Origin: Gammaproteobacteria bacterium
GTDB lineage: Bacteria; Pseudomonadota; Gammaproteobacteria; Pseudomonadales; Cellvibrionaceae
Direction of reading: 5' to 3'
Assembly (NCBI GenBank): GCA_021151835.1
Contig: JAGKWO010000024.1
Location: 1 to 64,000 of the forward strand
DNA length: 64,000 nucleotides
Shown: positions 24,045 to 31,135 of the stretch, piece by piece
Position numbering within the stretch: position 1 is the first letter of the stretch
How the letters are laid out: every line of letters starts with the position of its first letter
Position numbers and translations under genes: made by a program
Notes under the pieces: model-generated
What the model was told of the DNA's origin: nothing
Seen by the model: the letters and a program-made list of their open reading frames with translations, nothing else
The model's database searches: none

Positions 24045-24307
24045 CCAGTTGGGCATTTTCAAAGGAAATGAAGGAAGAGCTAAACAAAAGGGTGATACGT
24101 GATTGTCCGCTTAAAGGCCAAGAGATCGTCAATGAACGAATGAGAATCAGGACATGGCGGATAAGTATCCGCCGAATGGATGCAATTGAATTAGTTGATA
24201 CTTTTACCGGCGATGAGTACGACCTTGACCGGCGTAAGTGTGAGCTTCAAAAGTTAGTCGAGCCTAAGTACAGAATCAAATACTTTATTTGTAATGAAAT
24301 CATTTGA
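24041..24307 (+). CDS. Hypothetical basic protein (88 aa)
   Basis: The ATG overlaps the previous stop codon and follows GGAGATC. The product (MTSWAFSKEMKEELNKRVIRDCPLKGQEIVNERMRIRTWRISIRRMDAIELVDTFTGDEYDLDRRKCELQKLVEPKYRIKYFICNEII) is basic and soluble, with no recognised domain. Its tight coupling to both neighbours marks a three-gene operon. Confidence 0.6.
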   Translation: MTSWAFSKEMKEELNKRVIRDCPLKGQEIVNERMRIRTWRISIRRMDAIELVDTFTGDEYDLDRRKCELQKLVEPKYRIKYFICNEII

Positions 24308-24314
24308 GGTGGAT

Positions 24315-24743
24315 ATGATAAACGTAAAACTTACAATTCAAAATTTCAACAAAAATGCCTTTATTAATTCATTGAATCATCACGAGTTAAAACTGACTTT
24401 AATTCCGTCAGTAGATTCGCAAGATCTGTCTGGAATGGAAATTAAGGGATTTAATTCCACTGCCGACATTAGATTTATTTCTATGATTCAACATTTACGC
24501 GAGCAAAGAATTCCGTTTAGTCTTGAATGGCGAACTGAGGATATGGCTCAAGGCGGTGAGTGTCATTTCCGAATAACACCAACGGATGAGCAGTATCTAT
24601 CTTGGAATGATGGTCAGAAAATGGTGGTGAACATTGAAAATGTGAGAGAAGCCATTTTAGAGGGGGAAATACGTCTTTTTGAATTCTTGGACACCGCAGA
24701 GCGTAGTTTCATCCCATGGGAGTGGGCGGACAGGGCAGCTTGA
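24315..24743 (+). CDS. Hypothetical protein (142 aa)
   Basis: The start at 24315 is chosen because it follows GAGGTG; an earlier ATG at 24294 overlaps the preceding gene. The product is soluble and mixed alpha/beta, with a distinctive VDSQDLSGMEIKGFNSTADIRFISMIQHLREQRIPFSLEWRTEDMAQGGECHF segment. I recognise no family. It ends the operon begun at 23724. Confidence 0.6.
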   Translation: MINVKLTIQNFNKNAFINSLNHHELKLTLIPSVDSQDLSGMEIKGFNSTADIRFISMIQHLREQRIPFSLEWRTEDMAQGGECHFRITPTDEQYLSWNDGQKMVVNIENVREAILEGEIRLFEFLDTAERSFIPWEWADRAA

Positions 24744-24838
24744 GCATAATGATTGAATGTCATGTAGCTCACCCCACTAGGATATATCGATTGACTCAAT
24801 CAATAGTTAATAAGGGAGTTAAAGATAGGAGCAAACTT

Positions 24839-24931
24839 GCGAGATAATCCACTACTGTTATTCTAGGGTAATAGTATAAGGATGACGGGCACCGAATTCA
24901 GGTTGCTAGGATCATTAGCTGGTTATCTCGC
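24839..24931 (+). ncRNA. Possible structured RNA or 5' leader
   Basis: GCGAGATAATCC (24839-24850) pairs with GGTTATCTCGC (24921-24931) across ~70 nt. Inside are TACTGTTA/TAATAGTA (24853-24860 with 24869-24876) and GCACC/GGTTGC (24889-24893 with 24901-24906). This gives a closed multi-branch shape 32 bp upstream of the 76-aa membrane protein gene. It could be a leader or an independent small RNA; no known class is recognised. Confidence 0.35.
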
Positions 24932-24963
24932 TTAGGCGACTTCCTGTGGAGAAAGGGGTTTTT

Positions 24964-25194
24964 ATGATGTCAAACATAGGTAAACAGGCTGCCCTGATTG
25001 CATTTAGAGTGGTTAGGTTTCTGGTTATTAATGTGCTCAGGTTTTCTTGGTTCGTTATTACAACTGCCTTCTTTGCTTGGATTGGTAGAACTCCTAACCG
25101 CCAATCATTTGATCAACAATCCGCAGCAGACGAAATCTGGGATGGACACCCGAAACATTATTACGATAATGATCCCCCAAAACCTTTTTCATAA
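24964..25194 (+). CDS. Small membrane protein (76 aa)
   Basis: The ATG follows AAGGGG. One long hydrophobic stretch (AFRVVRFLVINVLRFSWFVITTAFFAWIG, about residues 13-41) forms one or two membrane segments, followed by an acidic, Asp/Pro-rich C-terminal tail. No family is known to me. It follows the possible structured RNA. Confidence 0.55.
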   Translation: MMSNIGKQAALIAFRVVRFLVINVLRFSWFVITTAFFAWIGRTPNRQSFDQQSAADEIWDGHPKHYYDNDPPKPFS

Positions 25195-25305
25195 ATAGGT
25201 TGCCGTAGAAAACCATCTGGCGGCGGTGGATGACACAATAATGAAAGCTTCCAAAGGGAAGTCTATCTGATACCTGAAAGTTAATCGCTTAATCGTGGAT
25301 TTTAT

Positions 25306-25509
25306 ATGTTTATTGGATTCATTGTTTTTGGATTTATAGGCTTAATAGTTTTTGGGATTATCATTTGCGCAATCTTTATCTTCAAAAGAAGAAAAGATTA
25401 TTCGCAGATTCACGTTGATTCTAATGAATTGAATCATGATCACCTATTTAATAACGGTTTGAAGAGATCTATGTTTTCGCGCGGAATGTGTGACACTTTT
25501 GATGACTGA
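25306..25509 (+). CDS. Small membrane protein (67 aa)
   Basis: The N-terminal 27 residues (MFIGFIVFGFIGLIVFGIIICAIFIF) form a single strongly hydrophobic segment, followed by RRK and a soluble His/Asn-rich tail, suggesting a bitopic protein with its tail in the cytoplasm. No convincing ribosome-binding site or family. Spacing from neighbours suggests it may have its own promoter. Confidence 0.45.
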   Translation: MFIGFIVFGFIGLIVFGIIICAIFIFKRRKDYSQIHVDSNELNHDHLFNNGLKRSMFSRGMCDTFDD

Positions 25510-25595
25510 TTCTGCATGCACCCCATCGCCTAAAGTTGAATATTGATTATTGGTTTCTCGATGGTTTTAAAGAGCAAACCAGTTTATTAATGGTA

Positions 25596-25628
25596 TGTTG
25601 CGAGTTTATTTTTCTATGAGATAAGTAA
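25596..25628 (+). promoter_or_regulatory. Promoter-like element, copy 2
   Basis: Matches 23656-23688 at 26 of 33 positions, including TTGCGAGTT and TATGAGAT, and lies 29 bp upstream of the 63-aa gene. Confidence 0.5.
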
Positions 25629-25657
25629 CCAGAACCAACTTTCAGAGGTCGCTGGTT

Positions 25658-25849
25658 ATGTGCATGAATGCAATCAGTTTAGACGATATTAGCGCGCTTT
25701 TATCGGCAAATAGTTTAGATACTTACAGCGTAAAATTCAAAAATGGCCAAATCAGGATTTTAACAAGAGATTGCTTGCTTAATTGTTATTTACGCAACGA
25801 ATTAAACAAAGATAGCGTTTCATCTTTTGAAAGATGCCAATTGGCCTGA
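25658..25849 (+). CDS. Small hypothetical protein (63 aa)
   Basis: The product (MCMNAISLDDISALLSANSLDTYSVKFKNGQIRILTRDCLLNCYLRNELNKDSVSSFERCQLA) is soluble, with four Cys and a KFKNGQIRILTRD beta pair. Start at 25658 has AGAGG about 10 bp upstream. No family recognised. Confidence 0.5.
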   Translation: MCMNAISLDDISALLSANSLDTYSVKFKNGQIRILTRDCLLNCYLRNELNKDSVSSFERCQLA

Positions 25850-25891
25850 TCGCTGTTTACTTTTTCTCGTTATCATTTCTGAGGGAAATCC

Positions 25892-26131
25892 ATTGAATTT
25901 ATTTGTCGAGCTAGAAATTCCAAATCTAAATGTTTTTTCGATTTCGCAGAAGCTGGTGATAAATGCGGAGCATTGAAACATCTTCAATCCCTCTCAATTA
26001 TTGATATTGAGAAGCAGGTATTAGAGGCTGGATTCAGTATGATTGGGAGGCACCACGGAAAATCTGCATTGCTAGATTATGCAGTAGGACAGATTGGTAT
26101 AAAGACTCCCGTTAAACGAGAGTGGCGATAA
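25892..26131 (+). CDS. Possible small gene with non-canonical ATT start
   Basis: An 80-codon open frame from an ATT (or a later ATG at about 26039) reads as a plausible protein: IEFICRARNSKSKCFFDFAEAGDKCGALKHL... ending VGQIGIKTPVKREWR. GAGGG stands 6 nt before the ATT, and a stop codon in the same frame just precedes the GAGGG. It ends directly at a terminator hairpin, supporting a real gene end. It may instead be the remnant of a gene that lost its start. Confidence 0.4.
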   Translation: MEFICRARNSKSKCFFDFAEAGDKCGALKHLQSLSIIDIEKQVLEAGFSMIGRHHGKSALLDYAVGQIGIKTPVKREWR

Positions 26132-26156
26132 GGGCACCTAAGGTGCCCTTTCTTTT
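26130..26156 (+). terminator. Terminator between small-gene cluster and traG
   Basis: AAGGGCACC and GGTGCCCTT (26130-26150) form a 9-bp stem with a 3-nt loop followed by TCTTTT on the plus strand. It separates the plus-strand small genes from the convergent tra operon. Confidence 0.8.
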
Positions 26157-26159
26157 AGC

Positions 26160-27764
26160 CTACTTTGCTCCTCCTTTGCCACCACCACTATTCATCCTGC
26201 CATAGGCTGCGCCGCCCATTCTCCGGGTTGCGCCATTGAATGAATTTGCTCCAGCTGCTTGACCACCCCCAATACCACCCATCCCCATACCGCGAACCAT
26301 GCCTGAACCTGCATAGGCCATGATTGCCATCCAAACACCTGGTAGCAGGATAATTGCACCGGCACTTACAGCAGATACAAGGAAGCCATTGGTAGCAATA
26401 TCGAGCCATCCAGCTTGTGACATGTAGATGTCCAGGATGTGGTTATCGAACCAAAATGAAGCTGCCCAGATCGCGTTGATGAATTCAAATGTGAAATAGG
26501 CGAGTGCAACCGACGTAAAAGCGCTTAATCGATAATGTCCTAAAACCATTACAAAGGGAGCAGCCATTATTACAACCATTTGAATCAGTGCCAAAAGCAT
26601 CGGACCTGCGACCTTTACTAGCTGTCTCATGGTGTGTGACTGAAGGAACTGATCAACGCTCGTTAGCATTCCAGCACCAGCAAAAAATGAATCGGCGGCA
26701 GCTTTGTACCAGGCCTTTTCAGTATCAAAGTTGTTGCTTAGATCGACTTCGGTCTGAGAACTTAAATTTGCAGCATCTGCCTGTAAGATCATTTTGATAA
26801 TTAGATCTTCCTTTGTTGCGCCGTCAGCAACACCTACCGTTAATACTTGAGAACCCCAGTCCATCCAATCATCGAGTATGTCCCCGGCCTGATCTTGAGG
26901 AATGTCGTTGAGAATTAACTGGCGTAAGCCAAGTGCTGTATTAACGACGCCAGGCCCCTCTTCCCCTGCCCATACCTCTTTGCACGTAGGGTTGGCACCA
27001 GTTTCATTTGCAGCATCTGAAGGCCTTATTGCTGCCTGCCTGGTAAAGCCATACATATCCATGTTTCGAACGTAAGCTGAAGGATGTTGATAGAACTCAT
27101 TGAGCGTATTCTGAAATATTCGTGAACCAATCCAGTCGATGTCCTCCACTTCAGAAATGTTGGCTGGTAGCGCAAGCGGATTTTCTTCAAATCGTTTGAG
27201 TGCCACCTTGTAGCAAGTCTCATAAAAATCACGCACACGTTTACGAAGCTCAGGACTTTGAATACTTACCTCACTGATTCTCATCAGCATAAATTCATAA
27301 TTGTTTACACAGGACATTGATTTGATTGCGGTGTGTGTTATTGCTGTTGATATAAATTCAACAAGCGCCCAGGCAACCGGTTTATAAACTCCGATTCCGC
27401 CCATGCCTGAAAAGGAATCGTCATAGGCTGTACTTGTGTTGTTACCTGATCCCTCGGTATTAAGCGGCGGGTGACAGTCGGGTGCTTCAAGGTCATATTT
27501 CAAAGTGGCGAGCGAAACCTCCCAGCCTTTGTAGGGAATAACGCATAGCATCAAAACCAATACCATGCCAACTAATGATAGTTCTACACCTTTAATTGCA
27601 GATAATGCGTCACCCTCCTCATAGTTATCTTTAAAGTTGTTAATGAGAGCAAAAATAAAAGGCACTAGAACAATTCCAGTTCCAGCCAGTACATCCCAAA
27701 TTGCTACGTATAAATTCCACGCAAATATAAGTGTATAGATTTCAATTAACGTGTTCGCAACCAT
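26160..27764 (-). CDS. traG: TraG N-terminal-like conjugation membrane protein
   Basis: The 534-aa product resembles the TraG N-terminal domain family at the end of type G conjugation clusters. Hydrophobic segments lie near residues 28-48, 68-85 and 390-480 (LVKVAGPMLLALIQMVVIMAAPFVMVLGHY...). A long soluble loop between them contains two conserved-looking Cys pairs. The C-terminus is glycine rich (GGIGGGQAAGANSFNGATRRMGG). It would sit in the inner membrane and function in mating-pair stabilisation or pilus assembly. Last gene of the tra unit, it ends before a terminator. Confidence 0.85.
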   Translation of the reverse strand: MVANTLIEIYTLIFAWNLYVAIWDVLAGTGIVLVPFIFALINNFKDNYEEGDALSAIKGVELSLVGMVLVLMLCVIPYKGWEVSLATLKYDLEAPDCHPPLNTEGSGNNTSTAYDDSFSGMGGIGVYKPVAWALVEFISTAITHTAIKSMSCVNNYEFMLMRISEVSIQSPELRKRVRDFYETCYKVALKRFEENPLALPANISEVEDIDWIGSRIFQNTLNEFYQHPSAYVRNMDMYGFTRQAAIRPSDAANETGANPTCKEVWAGEEGPGVVNTALGLRQLILNDIPQDQAGDILDDWMDWGSQVLTVGVADGATKEDLIIKMILQADAANLSSQTEVDLSNNFDTEKAWYKAAADSFFAGAGMLTSVDQFLQSHTMRQLVKVAGPMLLALIQMVVIMAAPFVMVLGHYRLSAFTSVALAYFTFEFINAIWAASFWFDNHILDIYMSQAGWLDIATNGFLVSAVSAGAIILLPGVWMAIMAYAGSGMVRGMGMGGIGGGQAAGANSFNGATRRMGGAAYGRMNSGGGKGGAK

Positions 27765-27766
27765 GA

Positions 27767-28129
27767 CTATAATCCGAATTGTCTAATAACAACTATTTCA
27801 AAAAATACAAATAAAAGTCCGATATGGACTCGTTTTGATTTGAGCGCAAGATAATCTTGTAACCTCTTTTCCTCGGCTTTAGTTCTTTGCTCAACGTTAG
27901 TGTCGTTATCAAAGAGTTTTGGCCTGGTCATGAACTTTGATATCCATGACCACGCCAATAAGACAGCAATATAAAAACCAAGCCTATACCACTGCAGTTC
28001 TTCGATAAGGTTAAGCTTATTTATTTCTTCTGGCTTGACGCGGAATGCTGCACTAAGCAGCATCCCTATCGCCATCAGAGCGATAATTAACCCAACAGAA
28101 GTAAAAAAGAATTTGATTGGTCTTCTCAT
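27767..28129 (-). CDS. Conjugation-region membrane protein (120 aa)
   Basis: Three hydrophobic segments (FFFTSVGLIIALMAIGMLLSAAF, YIAVLLAWSWI, VHIGLLFVFFEIVVI) with a charged loop containing KAEEKRLQDYLALKSKRV. Similar small membrane proteins sit between the PFL_4711-type protein and TraG in type G clusters. It is separated from traG by 2 bp and abuts the upstream gene. No specific function is known. Confidence 0.7.
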   Translation of the reverse strand: MRRPIKFFFTSVGLIIALMAIGMLLSAAFRVKPEEINKLNLIEELQWYRLGFYIAVLLAWSWISKFMTRPKLFDNDTNVEQRTKAEEKRLQDYLALKSKRVHIGLLFVFFEIVVIRQFGL

Positions 28130-29503
28130 TTAAGGAGTTCCTTGTTGATTCGTTCCCGCTGGTTTTAAGCGATCCTGAAGTCTTGAATTCTGTACACCCT
28201 TCTCTTCGTTCCCAAGGATTCGCTGAATCGTATCCTGAGCGATTGTTTTGCGTGTTTTGATTTCGAGATCTAATTGATTAAGCTCAACCTGCAATTGATC
28301 GACCGCTTGATTAATGACAATCGCAGCAGGTTCAAACATTGCTACATTCGGCTCTTTGGAGCCGGTGCGGATAAGTTGCGTTAATAAACGTCCTTGCTCT
28401 ACGAGACGGGCGTAAGCAATCTCTCCTGCAAGTTTGTTAATCATTTCGGACTGACCTTTGGCATCCCTCTTTCTGATCGCAAGGATAATGCTATCGGTGA
28501 TGATGACTCCGGGTGGGGCGGAAACTCGATTGAGATTCTGCCAGGTCAATGTTGTGGAACCATCAACTAAATCTTCAAGATCATCGGTAAGAACCTCCAC
28601 CATATCCCTGTGCATATAGGTAAGACCTTTGCCGGGTTCACCGCGCATTTTTTTGCATCCGTCGCATGTGCGGATCTCTACATCACCAATTACTCTGGTT
28701 GCCCAATTAGATGCAGCGACAGGACCGTTCCAGTATTCCCAGAGCGCATTACCTTGGCCTAACGCTGGCCCAACTGTAGAGGTGTCACAACTATTAACGC
28801 GGTCAAACATGATGTTGTATCCCACCTGTACTACGTCTGTGAGCGTCTTGATAGGACGTTGTCCGGTACCTCCTTTATTGTGGCCGCAGACCCACTCAAC
28901 ACCTCCATTTCCATGGTTGGTATCATCAAGAGCCTCTTTGGCTCTGATTGCATCACCACCCGATGTATTGATCTCCTCTGACCAATTATTCGATTTGATT
29001 GATATTTTGTATTTTTCGAATGGGAAAGATTCTTCACCCATTACTACTCTTTGCATTTCCTCGCACGAAGTCTCTGCCCATTCAAAATCCATTTTCCCCT
29101 GGAGAATCCCTTGTTGTAGGAGATCGTAGAGACCTGGGTTAGCGCGTTGAATCGCAAGGGCTGGTAAGCTTGCTACCGCTCCTGTTGCAGCAGAGATAAT
29201 GTTATCCATCATGTTTCTAAATCCCTGTGTAATTCCGTTAAGCTGATTGCTTACGGAAATTCGTGGATCAAACTCACCGCACTCCATATTGGCATCCCAC
29301 CCTATGCCCATTTCCAGAATTGAAATGGTGTTAACGCTGGTTGGTGTTCCGGCGATATAACCTCCACCGATTTCATAATCCAGTGTCCCCTTAGTTCTGG
29401 GAGAATGCTGAAGAATGTCGGCCATTGATTGATTACAAAATCCAGTCACAGTTAATACTGCGAGCATCACTAAATAATTTTTATTAAACATCTTGCACCT
29501 CAA
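28130..29503 (-). CDS. TIGR03755/PFL_4711-family conjugation protein
   Basis: The 457-aa product has an N-terminal signal peptide (MLAVLTVTGFCNQSMADIL after a start-proximal MRCKMFNKN). Its body fits the TIGR03755 family: NMECGEFDPRISVSNQLNGITQGFRNMMDNII, LPALAIQRANPGLYDLLQQG and a Cys-rich segment (IRTCDGCKKMRGEPGKGL). It is thought to be a periplasmic TraH/TraN-like assembly factor, with disulfides. Overlaps the upstream gene by 4 bp. Confidence 0.85.
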   Translation of the reverse strand: MRCKMFNKNYLVMLAVLTVTGFCNQSMADILQHSPRTKGTLDYEIGGGYIAGTPTSVNTISILEMGIGWDANMECGEFDPRISVSNQLNGITQGFRNMMDNIISAATGAVASLPALAIQRANPGLYDLLQQGILQGKMDFEWAETSCEEMQRVVMGEESFPFEKYKISIKSNNWSEEINTSGGDAIRAKEALDDTNHGNGGVEWVCGHNKGGTGQRPIKTLTDVVQVGYNIMFDRVNSCDTSTVGPALGQGNALWEYWNGPVAASNWATRVIGDVEIRTCDGCKKMRGEPGKGLTYMHRDMVEVLTDDLEDLVDGSTTLTWQNLNRVSAPPGVIITDSIILAIRKRDAKGQSEMINKLAGEIAYARLVEQGRLLTQLIRTGSKEPNVAMFEPAAIVINQAVDQLQVELNQLDLEIKTRKTIAQDTIQRILGNEEKGVQNSRLQDRLKPAGTNQQGTP

Positions 29504-30675
29504 CCCGAATGAAAAATCAAAACTGCGCCTTCTCTTTCACAGCATTTAAAGGCTCGCCAAAAGTTCCAAATGTAACTGCCGTCCGTCGATCTTCGCGATC
29601 CAGAAGGGTTGCCGCTGTAGGGAAATGAAGTGCAACTTGATTCCTCGTTGGGATAAATCATTTGGAATCGACCGGTGTCACTGTCATCCTGGTCAAGGGG
29701 ACCTGGAGGCCAATAACCATCGGAAGAACCTTCATCAATTGAGAAATACAAATGCGGCTCGCCTGAGCGAGTGATGAAATGCATTGCGCGAAATGTGGTT
29801 GTTACAGCTGCTTTAAGCGGATCTTGTGCCGTTAAAAATCCATGTCTCGGATAGATTGGCCCATAGTTATTTGTTTTGAATCCGAAACCCCCGGTACCAC
29901 CATTACCCAAGTCATAGGCGCTAATCATGGGCAACCATGACTGTGGATAAAACATTTCGGGAACATCCCAGCGCCAGGCGATAGAGTCGAGATTCGAAAT
30001 GTAATAGGGGAAGAACATTGTTGTTGTTCCTCCGCAGACATAACCAGTTGATGATGCAAATTCATTGAAGGCAACAATCGCTGGGTTGCCGTATGCATCA
30101 AACAATTTGTAGTTAAGGTTTGAGTGTTGTTTCTTGCTTCCCTCGGTACTGACTCCCCCTCGTATACCTATGGCACCCACATCATAATCTTCGATCCAGC
30201 CGATAATCGTTGTTACCCATGACGAGTCAGCATCACCTTGTGATACCTGATTGATGTCTTGGGATTCTGTCCATGGTTCGCCATTAGCCCGGTCATACGC
30301 CTGTACGGTTAGCTCTGGTACAAAGTTTTTCACTTTAACGGATACATCAAATTCACAAGCTAACAAAATGCAGGTCATCCACACACAGACACCCCGAACC
30401 TCCCAGTCCATACAAGACAGAGCTGCACTCATGGTCGCATCAACGATATCTACGGTATCCCTGACACCTTCATACTCATCATCAGCCTCTCCGTGGCAAG
30501 CGATACACTCAACACTTCCGCGTTCTTGAATCAATTGCTGGGTGTTCCCGATGGTTTCATCACGTGCACCATCAAGCGATCCCGGGTTAAATTCTTCCCA
30601 GGATTCCGGATAGCTATTGGCAGTACCTGATATTAAAAAGAGAGAAAAAAATACAAAAATTGATTGTTTAATCAT
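29500..30675 (-). CDS. TIGR03756/PFL_4710 TraU-like conjugation protein
   Basis: The start is placed at 30675 because a signal peptide (MIKQSIFVFFSLFLISGTANS) begins there and the ATG overlaps the previous stop by 8 bp; the frame is open 29 codons further. The 391-aa periplasmic protein carries the family core SCMDWEVRGVCVWMTCILLACEFDVSVKVKNFVPELTVQAYD. Unusually, its N-terminal region also has ECIACHG, a perfect CxxCH heme-attachment or redox motif near residue 50. TraU-like proteins are needed for pilus or mating-channel assembly. Confidence 0.85.
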   Translation of the reverse strand: MIKQSIFVFFSLFLISGTANSYPESWEEFNPGSLDGARDETIGNTQQLIQERGSVECIACHGEADDEYEGVRDTVDIVDATMSAALSCMDWEVRGVCVWMTCILLACEFDVSVKVKNFVPELTVQAYDRANGEPWTESQDINQVSQGDADSSWVTTIIGWIEDYDVGAIGIRGGVSTEGSKKQHSNLNYKLFDAYGNPAIVAFNEFASSTGYVCGGTTTMFFPYYISNLDSIAWRWDVPEMFYPQSWLPMISAYDLGNGGTGGFGFKTNNYGPIYPRHGFLTAQDPLKAAVTTTFRAMHFITRSGEPHLYFSIDEGSSDGYWPPGPLDQDDSDTGRFQMIYPNEESSCTSFPYSGNPSGSRRSTDGSYIWNFWRAFKCCEREGAVLIFHSG

Positions 30676-31135
30676 TGTTGATATAACCTCTCTCCACAAA
30701 TAGATCGAGCGCCGCCAGATAATCGGCAACACCGTAGATGATGTATTTATCGTCAAGGACAATTGCCGGTACTTTTGTTATGCCCAACCTCATCGCCATC
30801 TCTTGCGGTTCGGTACTGCGTTGAAGACTACGGTAGATTGGCTTCCAATCAGGGCTGTTTAGTAGTTCACTGAATGCTGCCTCGTAGGCCTTCGGAGCTG
30901 TGCCAGGCGTGATATTGCTTGTTATCCGCTTTCTTACTTCTAGCGTTAATTTGTTCTCTGACCTTTCCAGCTCATCCAAGTTAAAGACGCGAAACCCTAT
31001 AGATATTTCTTCCTTGGGCGGGAAGATCACTGGGGAGGAATCGGTAACAAAGATTTTCAAAGAATGTTGATTTGCAAGGCAGACATTGCAAAACATGGCC
31101 AAAAAAACCGACGCGACTTTTAATGATTTTTTCAT
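30668..31135 (-). CDS. TIGR03757/PFL_4709-family periplasmic protein
   Basis: The 155-aa product has a signal peptide (MKKSLKVASVFLAMFCNVCLA) and a thioredoxin-like C-terminal core (RLGITKVPAIVLDDKYIIYGVADYLAALDLF), in which VPAIV holds the cis-Pro. This matches the family in the type G tra clusters and recalls TrbC/TraW-like proteins. The usual CxxC active site is absent, so a structural rather than oxidoreductase role is likely. Its start overlaps the VirB4 stop by 1 bp. Confidence 0.82.
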   Translation of the reverse strand: MKKSLKVASVFLAMFCNVCLANQHSLKIFVTDSSPVIFPPKEEISIGFRVFNLDELERSENKLTLEVRKRITSNITPGTAPKAYEAAFSELLNSPDWKPIYRSLQRSTEPQEMAMRLGITKVPAIVLDDKYIIYGVADYLAALDLFVERGYINND

